The position numbers were made by a program, and so were the translations under genes. Below, in pieces: positions 21,973 through 31,547 of a stretch of DNA of 64,000 nucleotides. The notes under the pieces are model-generated. The model saw only the letters and a list, made by a program, of their open reading frames with translations, was not told the DNA's origin and did not search any database. This DNA comes from Allobacillus halotolerans (GTDB taxonomy: Bacteria; Bacillota; Bacilli; Bacillales; Alkalibacillaceae). The stretch's first letter is position 1, and each line of letters starts with the position of its first letter. The stretch spans positions 55,115 through 119,114 of the forward strand of contig NZ_JAHLZF010000007.1 of the NCBI RefSeq assembly GCF_018967645.1. Reading direction: 5' to 3'.

Positions 21973-24612
21973 ATGAAAATACTGACATCAAGTGAAGTAC
22001 GACAAATGTTTTTGGACTTTTTTCAAGAGAAAAAACACTCGGTGGAACCTAGTCAATCATTGGTTCCCCATGAAGACCCGACTTTATTATGGATTAATAG
22101 TGGGGTTGCAACGTTAAAAAAGTATTTTGATGGACGAGTCATTCCGGATAATCCAAGAATCGTCAATGCTCAAAAGGCTATCCGAACAAATGATATTGAA
22201 AACGTTGGATTTACTGCTCGTCACCACACATTTTTTGAAATGCTCGGCAACTTTTCCATTGGTGAGTATTTTAAAGAAGAAGCGATTGAGTGGGCATGGG
22301 AATTTTTGACGAGCAAGGATTGGGTTGGATTTGATCCGGAAAAATTATCGGTAACAGTTCACCCAGAGGATGAGGAAGCATATAAGATCTGGGCAGAAAG
22401 AATTGGCCTGCCTGTAGAGAGAATTATTCGTATTGAAGAAAACTTTTGGGATATCGGTGAAGGTCCAAGTGGTCCAAACTCAGAAATCTTTTATGATCGT
22501 GGCGAAAAATATGGAAACGATCCAAAAAATCCAGAGTTATATCCAGGCGGTGAAAATGAACGATATTTGGAAATTTGGAATTTAGTCTTTTCTCAGTTTA
22601 ACCATAATCCAGACCATACGTATACACCATTACCGAACAAAAACATTGATACAGGTATGGGCTTGGAACGGATTGTTTCTGTCATACAAGATACACCTAC
22701 GAATTTTGAAACGGATCTATTTAAACCGATCCTTGAAAAAATTGAAGAAATCAGTGGGAAAACATATGGTAAAGCAAAAGAAGTCGATACAGCATTTAAA
22801 GTCGTCGCCGATCATGTAAGAACCGTAGCATTTGCGATTGGAGATGGAGCGTTGCCTTCAAATGAAGGAAGAGGTTACGTTTTAAGAAGACTATTAAGAA
22901 GAGCGGTACGTTTTTCGAAAGAACTGGGTATGAACCAACCGTTCATTTATCAGTTGGTCGAAGTCGTTGCAGATATTATGAAGGACTTCTATCCAGAAGT
23001 CAGTGAGAAAAGTGACTTCATCCAGAATGTCATCCGGAAGGAAGAAGAACGTTTTCATGAAACGCTTCAAGAGGGACTTGCGATTTTAGAAAAAATAATG
23101 AAACAAGAAAAAGAAAAAGGAAGTTATATCTTCCCTGGTAATGAAGTGTTTGTTCTTTATGACACGTATGGATTTCCGAAAGAACTGACTGAAGAATATA
23201 TCCAAGATGAAGGCTTTCAAATAGACGAAGCAGGATTTGAAAAAGAAATGGCAGCACAGCGTCAACGTGCGCGGGCAGCTCGACAAAACGTTGACTCCAT
23301 GCAGGTTCAAGACCAAGTACTAAGAGAAATCCATGTAGAAAGTCAATTTACAGGCTATGAACAATTAACTATTCAATCTACCGTCGCAGCATTAATTAAG
23401 GACAGACAAGAAGTTCAAGAAGTAAACCAAGGTGATGAAGCCTATTTATTTTTGAAGGAGACACCTTTTTATGCAGAGAGTGGCGGTCAGGTTGCGGATG
23501 AAGGAATCATCCAATCAGAAAACGGAAAAGCTTCTGTATTGGACGTTCAAAAAGCGCCAAATGGACAACATCTACATCGCATTAAAGTAGAGGAAGGTAG
23601 ATTGAGTAATCAGGAATCTGTAAAAGCGACAGTCGACCAGCAGAAACGGAAGAAAGTGATCAAAAATCATACAGCTACGCACCTATTGCATCAAGCGCTA
23701 AAAGATGTACTAGGCGATCACGTCAATCAATCAGGGTCACTTGTTGCGCCCGGTCGTCTACGATTCGACTTCTCTCATTTCAATGCTGTTACGGAAGAGG
23801 AATTGAGTGAAATCGAGAAAAACGTGAATGAAAAAATTTGGGATTCCATCAACGTAGGCGTCAGTTATCATGACATTCAAGAGGCTAAAGAAATGGGTGC
23901 AATGGCGCTTTTTGGTGAAAAATACGGAAAAGAAGTTCGTGTCGTTTCGATTGGTGAATATAGTCTCGAGCTATGTGGTGGTTGCCATGTGCAAAACACA
24001 GCTGAGATTGGCTTATTTAAGATTATTTCAGAGTCGGGAATAGGTGCTGGTACGAGACGTATTGAAGCAAAGACGAGCAAAGGTGCTTATGAATTTTTTG
24101 AAGAGAAAGAATCCCAATTACAACAGGCAGCAACCTTGTTGAAAACGAAGGAAGATCAAGTTCCACAACGAATCGAATCATTGTTTACAGAAATGAAGTC
24201 AATACAAAAAGAAAACGAATCATTATCTGCCCGTCTAGCAAATGCTGAAGCAGCTGACTTAATCGAACAAACGGAAAATATTGAAGGTGTTCCACTCTTG
24301 GCTGCAAAAGTTAATGTGAAAGACATGAATGCACTCAGACAAATGGTAGATGAGTTTAAACAGCAATTGACTTCAGGAATCATCCTGTTGGCAATCGAAA
24401 ACGGTGAAAAAGTACAACTTGCCGGCAGTGTCTCGGAAGATTTAGTTAAAAAAGGTTACCATGCAGGAAATATGGTTAAACAAGCAGCAAGTATTTGCGG
24501 TGGCGGCGGTGGAGGCCGTCCAGACATGGCTCAAGCAGGCGGAAAAAATCCTGAAAAAATCAATGAAGCACTGGAATCAGCAAAAGACTATATTAAAAAT
24601 GTTTCTTCTTGA
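21973..24612 (+). CDS. alaS: Alanine--tRNA ligase
   Basis: Class II synthetase charging tRNA-Ala. 879 residues (878 in B. subtilis). Catalytic core at the N-terminus ([17 protein letters not shown] near 77), editing domain with [12 protein letters not shown] near 565 and the zinc-site CGGCHV near 668, then a coiled coil and a C-terminal DHHA1-like domain ending in a glycine run ([15 protein letters not shown] near 843). SD AAGGAGG lies 7 bases before the ATG. Expression should be set by the T-box leader; the tandem repeat array separates that leader from the coding region by an unusual 350 bases. Confidence 0.97.
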   Translation: MKILTSSEVRQMFLDFFQEKKHSVEPSQSLVPHEDPTLLWINSGVATLKKYFDGRVIPDNPRIVNAQKAIRTNDIENVGFTARHHTFFEMLGNFSIGEYFKEEAIEWAWEFLTSKDWVGFDPEKLSVTVHPEDEEAYKIWAERIGLPVERIIRIEENFWDIGEGPSGPNSEIFYDRGEKYGNDPKNPELYPGGENERYLEIWNLVFSQFNHNPDHTYTPLPNKNIDTGMGLERIVSVIQDTPTNFETDLFKPILEKIEEISGKTYGKAKEVDTAFKVVADHVRTVAFAIGDGALPSNEGRGYVLRRLLRRAVRFSKELGMNQPFIYQLVEVVADIMKDFYPEVSEKSDFIQNVIRKEEERFHETLQEGLAILEKIMKQEKEKGSYIFPGNEVFVLYDTYGFPKELTEEYIQDEGFQIDEAGFEKEMAAQRQRARAARQNVDSMQVQDQVLREIHVESQFTGYEQLTIQSTVAALIKDRQEVQEVNQGDEAYLFLKETPFYAESGGQVADEGIIQSENGKASVLDVQKAPNGQHLHRIKVEEGRLSNQESVKATVDQQKRKKVIKNHTATHLLHQALKDVLGDHVNQSGSLVAPGRLRFDFSHFNAVTEEELSEIEKNVNEKIWDSINVGVSYHDIQEAKEMGAMALFGEKYGKEVRVVSIGEYSLELCGGCHVQNTAEIGLFKIISESGIGAGTRRIEAKTSKGAYEFFEEKESQLQQAATLLKTKEDQVPQRIESLFTEMKSIQKENESLSARLANAEAADLIEQTENIEGVPLLAAKVNVKDMNALRQMVDEFKQQLTSGIILLAIENGEKVQLAGSVSEDLVKKGYHAGNMVKQAASICGGGGGGRPDMAQAGGKNPEKINEALESAKDYIKNVSS

Positions 24613-24661
24613 ATACATTTACGTTTATAATGAGGGTAAGTAGAAGTGAGGGGGATCAATT

Positions 24662-24934
24662 ATGGATAATCAAGATCATACGATGAAGTTCCAGTTTTCT
24701 GATGACTCTCAAGAACAAGTCGTAAATGAAATTTTACATTCGGTGTATGAATCACTTGAGGAAAAAGGCTATAATCCAATCAATCAAATTGTTGGCTATC
24801 TATTATCAGGGGACCCTGCTTACATCCCCCGTCATCGAGATGCACGGAATATGATCCGCAAAGTTGAACGAGATGAGTTGATTGAGGAAGTGGTCAAGCA
24901 TTACTTAAAAACGAATAAAGAGGATCATCGATGA
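24662..24934 (+). CDS. ireB: IreB family regulatory phosphoprotein (UPF0297, YrzL)
   Basis: 90-residue cytosolic protein of the UPF0297 family. In Enterococcus faecalis IreB is a substrate of the IreK serine/threonine kinase and is linked to cephalosporin resistance; the role in Bacillus is not known. Core segments [21 protein letters not shown] and [18 protein letters not shown] match the family. It follows alaS, and its stop overlaps the ruvX ATG by four bases (ATGA). A TATAAT at 24626-24631 may give it its own promoter. Confidence 0.93.
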   Translation: MDNQDHTMKFQFSDDSQEQVVNEILHSVYESLEEKGYNPINQIVGYLLSGDPAYIPRHRDARNMIRKVERDELIEEVVKHYLKTNKEDHR

Positions 24935-25350
24935 GGATATTAGGATTAGATGTGGGGGAGAAAACCATCGGCGTAGCTGTTTCTGATGCCCTACATTTTA
25001 CGGCTCAAGGGATTGAAACAATTTCTTGGGATGAAAAAGCGGGTTTTGACCAAGTGTTTTCGAAATTGGAATCAATCATCAAAGAACACGAAATCAATAA
25101 AGCCGTCGTCGGTCTTCCCAAGCATATGAATGGAACGATCGGCGATCGTGGAGAGGCATCGAAGCGTTTTGCCACGTTTCTTGAAGATGAACTTGGTATC
25201 GAAACGATCTTATGGGACGAACGGTTGACGTCGATGGCTGCTGAACGTGTTCTTCTTGAAGCGGATATGAGTCGCAAAAAGAGAAAAAAAGTCATTGATA
25301 AAATGGCAGCCGTGTTGATCCTACAAGGTTATCTGGATCAATCCAATTAA
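24931..25350 (+). CDS. ruvX: Holliday-junction-resolvase-like protein RuvX (YqgF, YrrK)
   Basis: RNase H-fold nuclease of 139 residues, implicated in 16S rRNA 5'-end maturation and in Holliday junction processing. Acidic-residue motifs [16 protein letters not shown] (from residue 4), [10 protein letters not shown] near 66 and [11 protein letters not shown] near 96 are present. It overlaps ireB by four bases and is followed by yrzB with SD AAAGGAG, so ireB-ruvX-yrzB is one translational cluster, conserved in Firmicutes. Confidence 0.94.
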   Translation: MRILGLDVGEKTIGVAVSDALHFTAQGIETISWDEKAGFDQVFSKLESIIKEHEINKAVVGLPKHMNGTIGDRGEASKRFATFLEDELGIETILWDERLTSMAAERVLLEADMSRKKRKKVIDKMAAVLILQGYLDQSN

Positions 25351-25365
25351 AAAGGAGTGTTGAAA

Positions 25366-25647
25366 ATGGAAGAGAAAGAACGAATTATTATTCCAGACGA
25401 AAATGGTGAAGAACATCTATTTGATGTGTTGTTCTCGTTTGATGTAGATGAAACAGAAAAATCGTATATCGTCGTTGTTCCATCTGACCAAGTGGATGAA
25501 GACGAAGTGGAAGTTTATGCGTTTCGTTACGAAGAAAACGGTGAAAATGAAGATGACATGGCACTATTTGAAATCGAAACAGATGAAGAGTGGGAAATGG
25601 TTGAGGAAATGCTCGCGACTTTCTCAGAAGAAGAAGATACAGAGTAA
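25366..25647 (+). CDS. DUF1292 family protein (YrzB)
   Basis: 93-residue, strongly acidic protein matching B. subtilis YrzB in length and position. The fold is predicted as alternating strands (IIIPDENGEEHLFDVLFSF, YIVVVPSDQ, VYAFRYEE) followed by an acidic helix. No catalytic motif. Function unknown; the constant pairing with ireB and ruvX is its best clue. The start is the ATG at 25366, seven bases after SD AAAGGAGT. A strong terminator follows. Confidence 0.9.
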   Translation: MEEKERIIIPDENGEEHLFDVLFSFDVDETEKSYIVVVPSDQVDEDEVEVYAFRYEENGENEDDMALFEIETDEEWEMVEEMLATFSEEEDTE

Positions 25648-25670
25648 ATTAGTAACATTGTTTTAGCAAA

Positions 25671-25703
25671 AAAGCCGCGTCCATGATGGACGCGGCTTTT
25701 TTC
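25671..25703 (+). terminator. Intrinsic terminator after yrzB
   Basis: AAAGCCGCGTCCA (25671-25683) pairs perfectly with TGGACGCGGCTTT (25687-25699), with a 3-base loop and T run. Very stable; A-rich left flank. Confidence 0.95.
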
Positions 25704-25866
25704 TAAATCCACTTACATGATTTTTAATGAATCTCACCCTCTAAAAACGTGTTTACATTCGTCATAAAAAATAATATTTAGACAAATTTTATGGAATCTC
25801 TATTGAAATTATAGAAATTATTCCATGAATACTTTATAATGAAGCGGGTAGATAGGGGGAAGAGAA

Positions 25867-27000
25867 ATGTCAACTTCCAATGATGATTCAAAATTAACCT
25901 ATAAAGATGTAAAGAAAAAGCGAATAGGTGAAGCAAAGGTTGCACGGAAATGGATTGTTACCATCCTTTTGATCGTGGTGATCGTGTTAATCATTGGTGG
26001 GCTGTCTATTTATAACTACATAGACGAAGGGCTGAGTCCAGTCGATCCAGATAATAATGAGATTATCGAAGTGGAAATTCCGTTAGGGACAAGCACGGAA
26101 GGGATTGCCAGCATCCTTGAAGAAAATAACATCATCAATAATAGTTTGATCTTTCGGTTGTATGTGAAGTTTAAAAACGAATCGGGCTTCCAAGCTGGAG
26201 AATATTTATTGGCTCAAAATATGAAGCTTGATGAAATTACCGAAACGTTAAAAACAGGAAAGATTCTCGTCGATCCATTGTATACGATAACGATTCCAGA
26301 AGGGTTCACAGTGGAACAAATTGCTGCCCGGTTGGGTAAAGAGACGCCGATCGATGAAGATGAGTTTTTAGATAAAATGCAAGATCGAGATTATATCCAA
26401 TCACTCATCGGTCAATATCCGACAATTCTTGGAGAAGATATTTTACAAGAAGAAATCAGATACCCGTTAGAAGGTTATTTGTTCGCCATTACGTATCCGG
26501 TCTATCAAGAAAATTTAACGGTTGAAGATATTGTTAACAAGATGTTGACCGAAACATCCAATCAATTACAACCTTTTATGACACAAATAGAAGCATCGGA
26601 CTTCAATGTGCACGAAGCGATTACGATGGCATCCCTGCTCGAGCGTGAAGCTGTCGGTAAGGATGATCGTAAAATGATTTCTGGCGTATTCTATAACCGA
26701 TTAGAAGAGGGCATGAAGTTACAAACTGATCCAACTGCGTTATATGCTCACGGTGAACATAAAGAACGCGTATTGTATTCCGATTTGGAGATTGAATCTC
26801 CATATAACACCTATCATATTCAAGGGTTACCGATTGGACCGATTGCCAATTTCCATAAGAATTCGATGGAAGCGGCATTAAATCCAGAGGACCATGAATA
26901 TCTCTATTTCGTTGCGTCTTATGAAGGTGAAGTTTATTACGCAGAGACTTATGCGGAACATGAGCAAAATATCCAAGAATATCGTCCGCCGAAAGATTAA
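25867..27000 (+). CDS. mltG: Endolytic murein transglycosylase MltG
   Basis: Membrane-anchored YceG-family enzyme that cuts newly made glycan strands and sets their length. 377 residues: a basic cytoplasmic N-terminus, one transmembrane helix (about 29-50), a LysM-like region (VEIPLGTSTEGIASILEE near 63) and the catalytic domain. The catalytic glutamate is in ASLLEREAVG near residue 257, and the conserved LQTDPTALYA and YNTYHIQGLPIGPI follow. A TATAAT at 25835-25840 is a likely -10 box. SD AGGGGGA precedes the ATG. Confidence 0.94.
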   Translation: MSTSNDDSKLTYKDVKKKRIGEAKVARKWIVTILLIVVIVLIIGGLSIYNYIDEGLSPVDPDNNEIIEVEIPLGTSTEGIASILEENNIINNSLIFRLYVKFKNESGFQAGEYLLAQNMKLDEITETLKTGKILVDPLYTITIPEGFTVEQIAARLGKETPIDEDEFLDKMQDRDYIQSLIGQYPTILGEDILQEEIRYPLEGYLFAITYPVYQENLTVEDIVNKMLTETSNQLQPFMTQIEASDFNVHEAITMASLLEREAVGKDDRKMISGVFYNRLEEGMKLQTDPTALYAHGEHKERVLYSDLEIESPYNTYHIQGLPIGPIANFHKNSMEAALNPEDHEYLYFVASYEGEVYYAETYAEHEQNIQEYRPPKD

Positions 27001-27014
27001 TGGATCAATTGATC

Positions 27015-27049
27015 GGGAGCGCCTGCTATTCGCGTTCCCACCTTTTTTT
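27015..27049 (+). terminator. Intrinsic terminator after mltG
   Basis: GGGAGCG (27015-27021) with CGTTCCC (27033-27039), one G-U pair, then a seven-T run. Confidence 0.85.
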
Positions 27050-27097
27050 ATGATAAAATAGCAAAATTGAAGAATAATGCACCGTTGGAGGAAAGTC

Positions 27098-27763
27098 ATG
27101 CGTGCTTCACAAAAATATATCCAGTCTTTATATGAAGAATGGGATTCAGACCTTCAAAAGATTGAAGAATATGCAGAAGAACATCAGGTGCCAATTATGG
27201 AAATTGATGGCATCCGATTCATCAAGCAATTGATTCGAATTCATCGACCCAAAAAAATACTTGAGATCGGAACAGCAATTGGCTATTCTGCCATACAAAT
27301 GGCGAAGGTAGATCCGAGTATTCATGTAACAACCCTGGAAGTCGATGAATCTAGGTATCAACAAGCCATCGAAAATATTCAAACGTTGAACTACGAAAAT
27401 CAAATAAAAGCGTATCATCAAGACGCCCTTGATTTCCTAAAAAGACGTACAGAAGATGAACTATTTGATTTAGTTTTCATCGATGCAGCCAAAGGAAAAA
27501 ATAAAGAATTTGTAAACTACGCAGATCCTTTCTTAAAAAAAGATGGCTTATTGGTAGTTGACAATGTATTATTTAAGGGATATGTTTCTGGAGAGAATAA
27601 TGAATCCAGACGGTTATCCAAGCTTGGTTCCAAAATTAGCTCCTTTAATCAGTGGTTAATGAACGATGAACGTTACGAGACGACGATCGTAGAAGTAGGA
27701 GACGGAATCGCACTGGCAATCAAACAGACAAACAAGAAAGGAGCTTCGGATTCCCGTGAGTAA
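27098..27763 (+). CDS. trmR: tRNA 5-hydroxyuridine methyltransferase TrmR (YrrM)
   Basis: SAM-dependent O-methyltransferase, 221 residues. B. subtilis YrrM/TrmR methylates 5-hydroxyuridine at tRNA position 34 to 5-methoxyuridine. SAM-binding motif [15 protein letters not shown] near residue 59, VTTLEVDE near 82, and [15 protein letters not shown] near 123 (metal/catalytic region) fit the COMT-like family. ATG at 27098 with SD GGAGG; the frame from 27077 lacks one. The gene abuts udk directly: the U32 peptidase-like hydroxylation genes yrrN and yrrO, which lie between them in B. subtilis, are absent here. Confidence 0.9.
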   Translation: MRASQKYIQSLYEEWDSDLQKIEEYAEEHQVPIMEIDGIRFIKQLIRIHRPKKILEIGTAIGYSAIQMAKVDPSIHVTTLEVDESRYQQAIENIQTLNYENQIKAYHQDALDFLKRRTEDELFDLVFIDAAKGKNKEFVNYADPFLKKDGLLVVDNVLFKGYVSGENNESRRLSKLGSKISSFNQWLMNDERYETTIVEVGDGIALAIKQTNKKGASDSRE

Positions 27764-28388
27764 GAAACCAATTATCATTGGCGTTGCCGGAGGAAGCGGC
27801 TCGGGCAAAACCACTGTAACGAGAGCAATATACGATCAATTTAAAGATACATCCATGTTAGTGATTGAACAAGACTATTATTATAAGGATCAATCACACT
27901 TACCATTTGAAGAAAGATTAAAAACAAATTATGATCATCCATTAGCATTCGATAATGACTTGTTAAGGGAAGATTTAAACAAGCTCTTAAATCGACAATC
28001 GATTGAAAAACCAGTTTATAATTATGAAATGCACACGAGATCTGACGAAACAATTAGCGTCGAACCAAAAGATGTTATCATTTTAGAAGGAATTTTAGTC
28101 CTTGAAGACGAAAGATTACGTGAGATGATGGATATTAAAGTATTCGTTGATACGGATTCCGACCTGCGAATTATCCGCCGAATGATGCGGGACATCAATG
28201 AACGTGGAAGATCGATCGAATCAGTCATCGACCAATACGTTAATGTCGTGAGACCGATGCATCTCCAATTTGTCGAACCAGCGAAGAGATATGCAGACAT
28301 CATTATTCCTGAAGGTGGCCATAATTACGTTGCGATTGATTTACTGACGACAAAAATTAAAAGTATTATTGAAGACAAACATTCATAA
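27756..28388 (+). CDS. udk: Uridine kinase
   Basis: Phosphorylates uridine and cytidine in pyrimidine salvage. 210 residues, standard length. P-loop [12 protein letters not shown] at residues 9-20, substrate-site segment [11 protein letters not shown] near 65, and [13 protein letters not shown] near 142 are recognisable. Start GTG at 27756, overlapping the trmR end by eight bases; SD AAAGGAGC is about 12 bases upstream, a little long, but translation is probably coupled to trmR. Confidence 0.95.
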   Translation: MSKKPIIIGVAGGSGSGKTTVTRAIYDQFKDTSMLVIEQDYYYKDQSHLPFEERLKTNYDHPLAFDNDLLREDLNKLLNRQSIEKPVYNYEMHTRSDETISVEPKDVIILEGILVLEDERLREMMDIKVFVDTDSDLRIIRRMMRDINERGRSIESVIDQYVNVVRPMHLQFVEPAKRYADIIIPEGGHNYVAIDLLTTKIKSIIEDKHS

Positions 28389-28436
28389 CAATGGATTAGA
28401 AACAAACAGATTAGAAATTAACGAGAGGTGTTAGAA

Positions 28437-28913
28437 ATGGCAGAAGAAAAACAGTTTTTTATGACAGAGGAAGGGAAAAAGAAACTAGAAGATGAATTAA
28501 ACGAGTTAATTACCGTTCGTCGTCCAGAAGTGGTCGAGCGTATTAAAATAGCTAGAGATTTTGGTGACTTGTCCGAGAACTCAGAATACGATTCGGCAAA
28601 AGATGAACAAGCATTTGTTGAATCTCGTATTTCTCAAATTGAGACGATGCTTCGTTATGCAGTGATCATCGAAAACGATGAAAACGTCTCAGACATTGTC
28701 CAACTAGGTAAGACAGTTAAATTCGTAGAGTTACCGGATGGTGACGAAGAAGAATATCAAATCGTCGGAAGTGCAGAAGCTGATCCATTTGAGGGTAGAA
28801 TCTCAAATGATTCTCCAATGGCTCAAAGCCTACTCGGTAAAAAAGTCGGAGAAGAAGTGACCGTCGCTACACCAGGTGGCGAATTAGAAGTTCGAATTAC
28901 AGAAGTAAAATAA
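28437..28913 (+). CDS. greA: Transcription elongation factor GreA
   Basis: Restarts arrested RNA polymerase by stimulating cleavage of the backtracked transcript. 158 residues (157 in B. subtilis). N-terminal antiparallel coiled coil ([19 protein letters not shown]) with the acidic tip [19 protein letters not shown] near 42-60, and an FKBP-like C-terminal domain ([19 protein letters not shown] near 122). The ATG at 28437 follows SD GAGAGGTG. It ends the trmR-udk-greA run. Confidence 0.96.
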   Translation: MAEEKQFFMTEEGKKKLEDELNELITVRRPEVVERIKIARDFGDLSENSEYDSAKDEQAFVESRISQIETMLRYAVIIENDENVSDIVQLGKTVKFVELPDGDEEEYQIVGSAEADPFEGRISNDSPMAQSLLGKKVGEEVTVATPGGELEVRITEVK

Positions 28914-28930
28914 CCAAATCATCCATGTAT

Positions 28931-28960
28931 TGTCCTACGCAACGCTGTGTAGGACATTTA
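28931..28960 (+). terminator. Probable terminator after greA
   Basis: TGTCCTACGCA (28931-28941) pairs with TGTGTAGGACA (28946-28956). Only three Ts follow, so termination may be partial. Confidence 0.6.
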
Positions 28961-29007
28961 CATATTATTGAACTGTATACCAAATCCATTTCGTGGAGGT
29001 CCGTGTT

Positions 29008-29742
29008 ATGGCAGACGAGTATCAAAATGAACACACAAGAGCTGAACGATTTGAGAAAAGAAGACGAACAACAAAAATGATGAATTACATGTTGATCTTA
29101 GCAGGGATTTTAATCCTGTTGCTGATCATGCTATATTTCTTTTCTGGTGATGAAGAGGCTGGGGATGAAGAAACAGAAGAAGGTGTGGAGTTAGAAGATT
29201 CATCTGATGGAGAGTCGAATCAAAACGAAGCATCAGGCCAAGAAGAAGAAAATAATGAGTCAACAGATGAAAGTAATGAGGATACACCATCCGACGAAGA
29301 CCAGTCTACAGACGAACAAGAAAAATCAGATGAGGAAACGAACGAGTCAACAGATGAAAATACAGGCGAATACAGTAACTTTGGAGAAGAGATTGAAGTT
29401 GAGCAATCCGATGAAGAGAATGTTATACAAGTCATTAAAGGTGATTGGCCAACATATCCAACCGAACAAGAAGAACCACATTCGATTGATTTAGACAAAG
29501 GAAGCCAAGATCGTCAAGAACTGGAAGAAGCTTCAGCTTCAGCGATCAACGGTAATTCCGAAGATATTACCTATTGGTGGTTTGGAAGTGACGGGAATCC
29601 GAATTATGTAGAAGCGACGATAGAAAATCAAACAGATGGTGAGATATACCGTGTCCACTTAGAGTGGGTTGAAAATGAAGGATGGCAACCACAACTCGTA
29701 AAAGTTTTAGAAGAAAATGATCAAAAACATCGGTTTGAATAG
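29008..29742 (+). CDS. YrrS-like membrane protein (DUF1510)
   Basis: 244-residue protein with a basic N-terminus, one transmembrane helix (MLILAGILILLLIMLYFF, about 26-45), a long linker of Asp, Glu, Ser and Asn (about 48-130) and a C-terminal globular DUF1510 domain (from about 138; GDWPTYPTEQEEPHS, YWWFGSDGNPNYVEATIEN). Orientation is probably N-in, C-out. B. subtilis YrrS has the same layout and position next to mtnN, and no known biochemical role. The acidic linker produces long false frames on the other strand and frame. ATG at 29008 with SD GTGGAGG. Confidence 0.88.
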   Translation: MADEYQNEHTRAERFEKRRRTTKMMNYMLILAGILILLLIMLYFFSGDEEAGDEETEEGVELEDSSDGESNQNEASGQEEENNESTDESNEDTPSDEDQSTDEQEKSDEETNESTDENTGEYSNFGEEIEVEQSDEENVIQVIKGDWPTYPTEQEEPHSIDLDKGSQDRQELEEASASAINGNSEDITYWWFGSDGNPNYVEATIENQTDGEIYRVHLEWVENEGWQPQLVKVLEENDQKHRFE

Positions 29743-29762
29743 TTCGACGAAGGAGATAGAAA

Positions 29763-30449
29763 ATGAAATACGCAATTATTGGCGCAATGGAAGAAGAAGT
29801 GGAAGCAATCAAAGAACGGATAACAATTCATTCATCAACGACTATAGCAAATTGCGAATATAATATAGGTAGCTATGGCGATCATGAAATTATTCTATTA
29901 CAGTCTGGCATCGGTAAAGTCAATGCAGCTTTATCGACCACCATCTTACATGAACGGTTTAAGCCTGACTATGTCATAAATACAGGTAGCGCCGGTGGAA
30001 CGGATCCAACCTTGGAGGTTGGCGACATCGTTATTGGTGAGAATATTCTTCACCACGATGCAGATGCGACTGCATTTGGTTATAAATTCGGGCAAATTCC
30101 ACAAATGCCAGAAGTATTTACTTCAGATGACCAGTTGGTCCAACGAGCAAAAGAATCGATTGAGCGGCTTACAGGCGATTTTCAGAAGGTAGTAGGAATC
30201 ATTGGTACAGCTGACTCATTCATGTCTGATGCTGAAAGAGTCAGCCAAGTTATCGAACGGTTTCCTGAAGTGAAAGCATTGGAAATGGAAGCAGCTGCAA
30301 TTGCACAAGTTTGCTACCAATATGGAACACCATTTTTAATCATCCGATCATTGTCTGACATTGCCGGAAAAACGTCTGAAGTCAGTTTTGAAAAATTTCT
30401 CGAGAAAGCAGCGGAAAACAGCGCAACGTTCATATTAAATATGCTGTAA
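29763..30449 (+). CDS. mtnN: 5'-methylthioadenosine/S-adenosylhomocysteine nucleosidase
   Basis: Hydrolyses methylthioadenosine and S-adenosylhomocysteine, opening methionine salvage and the activated methyl cycle. 228 residues. Active-site base Glu12 in GAMEEEVEAI, the glycine-rich NTGSAGGTDPTL near 76, ALEMEAAAIAQV near 171 and the catalytic Asp in RSLSDIAGK near 195 are present. SD AAGGAG six bases before the ATG. In B. subtilis mtnN is followed by the cysteine-from-methionine genes mccA-mccB; here it is followed only by a hairpin and the convergent sigK. Confidence 0.96.
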   Translation: MKYAIIGAMEEEVEAIKERITIHSSTTIANCEYNIGSYGDHEIILLQSGIGKVNAALSTTILHERFKPDYVINTGSAGGTDPTLEVGDIVIGENILHHDADATAFGYKFGQIPQMPEVFTSDDQLVQRAKESIERLTGDFQKVVGIIGTADSFMSDAERVSQVIERFPEVKALEMEAAAIAQVCYQYGTPFLIIRSLSDIAGKTSEVSFEKFLEKAAENSATFILNML

Positions 30450-30454
30450 GCTAA

Positions 30455-30502
30455 AACCCTAGATGGGAATCGATTCATAAATCGATCTCCGTCTAGGGTT
30501 TC
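30455..30502 (+). terminator. Bidirectional hairpin between mtnN and sigK
   Basis: AACCCTAGATGG and CCGTCTAGGGTT arms (with one G-U) enclose an inner ATCGATT/AATCGAT stem. It probably ends mtnN; T tracts are short on both strands. Confidence 0.65.
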
Positions 30503-30683
30503 GTTATGTTCCAGGAAGATATCGGTGAGTGGATGAAATACGACCACTACCTGAACAGTCTGTTGGACGATGAATTCGGTCGGTAATCAGGTCACTCACC
30601 TTCGGAAATTGGGTATCAAACAGTTTTGTAAGCCGTGTTTTAAGCAGTGAAAATGTACTTTTGATCTTGCTTAGTGGTCAATA

Positions 30684-31409
30684 TCATTTAGGGTTTTTTT
30701 GCTTTTTTGCCTTTTCTTTTTCACGATAAAATGCATGAAACATTTTCATTAAAGCTCGTTTTTCGATTCGAGAGACATAGCTACGTGAAATGCCGAGTTC
30801 TTGAGAAATCTCTCGCTGTGTGAACTCCTTCTGGTTATTCAATCCATATCTTTTGACAATAACCTCTTTTTCGCGTGGATTTAATAAATGAATATATTGA
30901 AAGATTTTTTCAATTTCCATCGTTGTTTGAACTTTATCAGCAAGGTCGGGTTGGTCTGATTGTAATATGTCAATTAAGCTAATTTCATTTCCTTCTTTAT
31001 CGTTGCCAATCGGGTCTTGTAGAGACATATCCTTATTGCTCTTTTTCGTAGATCGTAAGAACATGAGTATTTCATTGTCGATACATCTCGCCACATAAGT
31101 TGCTAGTTTCGTGCCTTTTTCTGGTGAGAAACTCTCTACTCCTTTGATGAGACCGATTGTACCAATGGAAATAAGGTCTTCTTGATCCTCTTTATTATTT
31201 TCATATTTTTTTGCAATATGTGCTACAAGTCGTAAGTTATGTTCAATTAGTTTATTTCGGGCATCCAAATCACCATTTTGCCAAAGGTCCAAATACTTCT
31301 TTTCATCTTCTTTTGAAAGCGGTTGAGGAAAAATTTGTCCCTTAATATAAAGGGCAAAAAAGTATGGGTGCTGCACGAATAATGAAAGCAGTTTTAAGAA
31401 ACTAAGCAA
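30684..31409 (-). CDS. sigK: Late mother-cell sigma factor SigK (pro-sigma-K)
   Basis: Sigma factor for late mother-cell sporulation genes. 241 residues, the same as the assembled B. subtilis gene, and uninterrupted: there is no skin-type element here. The N-terminal hydrophobic pro-sequence (about 20 residues, [19 protein letters not shown]) precedes the expected cleavage region [11 protein letters not shown], so activation by SpoIVFB-type processing is likely. Region 2 ([18 protein letters not shown] near 80) and region 4.2 helix-turn-helix ([20 protein letters not shown] near 198) are intact. Start TTG with SD AGGAG 7 bases upstream. A CATATAAT at 31449-31456 (minus strand) resembles sigma-E/sigma-K -10 boxes. 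Confidence 0.95.
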   Translation of the reverse strand: MLSFLKLLSLFVQHPYFFALYIKGQIFPQPLSKEDEKKYLDLWQNGDLDARNKLIEHNLRLVAHIAKKYENNKEDQEDLISIGTIGLIKGVESFSPEKGTKLATYVARCIDNEILMFLRSTKKSNKDMSLQDPIGNDKEGNEISLIDILQSDQPDLADKVQTTMEIEKIFQYIHLLNPREKEVIVKRYGLNNQKEFTQREISQELGISRSYVSRIEKRALMKMFHAFYREKEKAKKQKNPK

Positions 31410-31448
31410 AACATCACTCCTGTTGATTAGATATTTGCCTACACCCCA

Positions 31449-31456
31449 ATTATATG
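31449..31456 (-). promoter_or_regulatory. Candidate sporulation-sigma -10 box of sigK
   Basis: CATATAAT on the minus strand, about 40 bases ahead of the sigK start, resembles the CATA-type -10 boxes of sigma-E and sigma-K; a CAC sits 16 bases upstream. B. subtilis sigK is read by both factors. Pattern match only. Confidence 0.4.
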
Positions 31457-31494
31457 GCGAAAATTTCAATTAGTGCCTATCCACCTTAAAAACT

Positions 31495-31532
31495 ATAAAA
31501 AAACTGTGCTCCTTTTACTTGGAGCACAGTTT
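31495..31532 (-). terminator. Terminator of the mrp operon
   Basis: AAACTGTGCTCC (31501-31512) and GGAGCACAGTTT (31521-31532) form a 12-bp perfect stem; on the minus strand the 3' arm runs into a T-rich tract. It lies just after mrpG and just upstream of sigK. Confidence 0.9.
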
Positions 31533-31547
31533 GTCTCAGATTAGATT

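Noticed and set aside
21619..21991. Five overlapping open frames on both strands across the alaS-leader repeat (for example an EAAEKSS-repeat protein and a KPLKSRV-repeat protein).
   Set aside because: They follow from a 21-bp unit with no stop codons in most frames. None has a Shine-Dalgarno sequence, and their ends vary with the repeat edge.
29207..29498. Long frames of about 92-95 codons on both strands inside yrrS.
   Set aside because: They reflect the low-complexity acidic linker of YrrS (GAA/GAT-rich codons) and have no ribosome binding sites.
30506..30586. A 26-codon frame beginning MFQEDIGEWMKYD between mtnN and sigK.
   Set aside because: No SD, very short, and it starts at the foot of a terminator-like hairpin. 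No family recognised.
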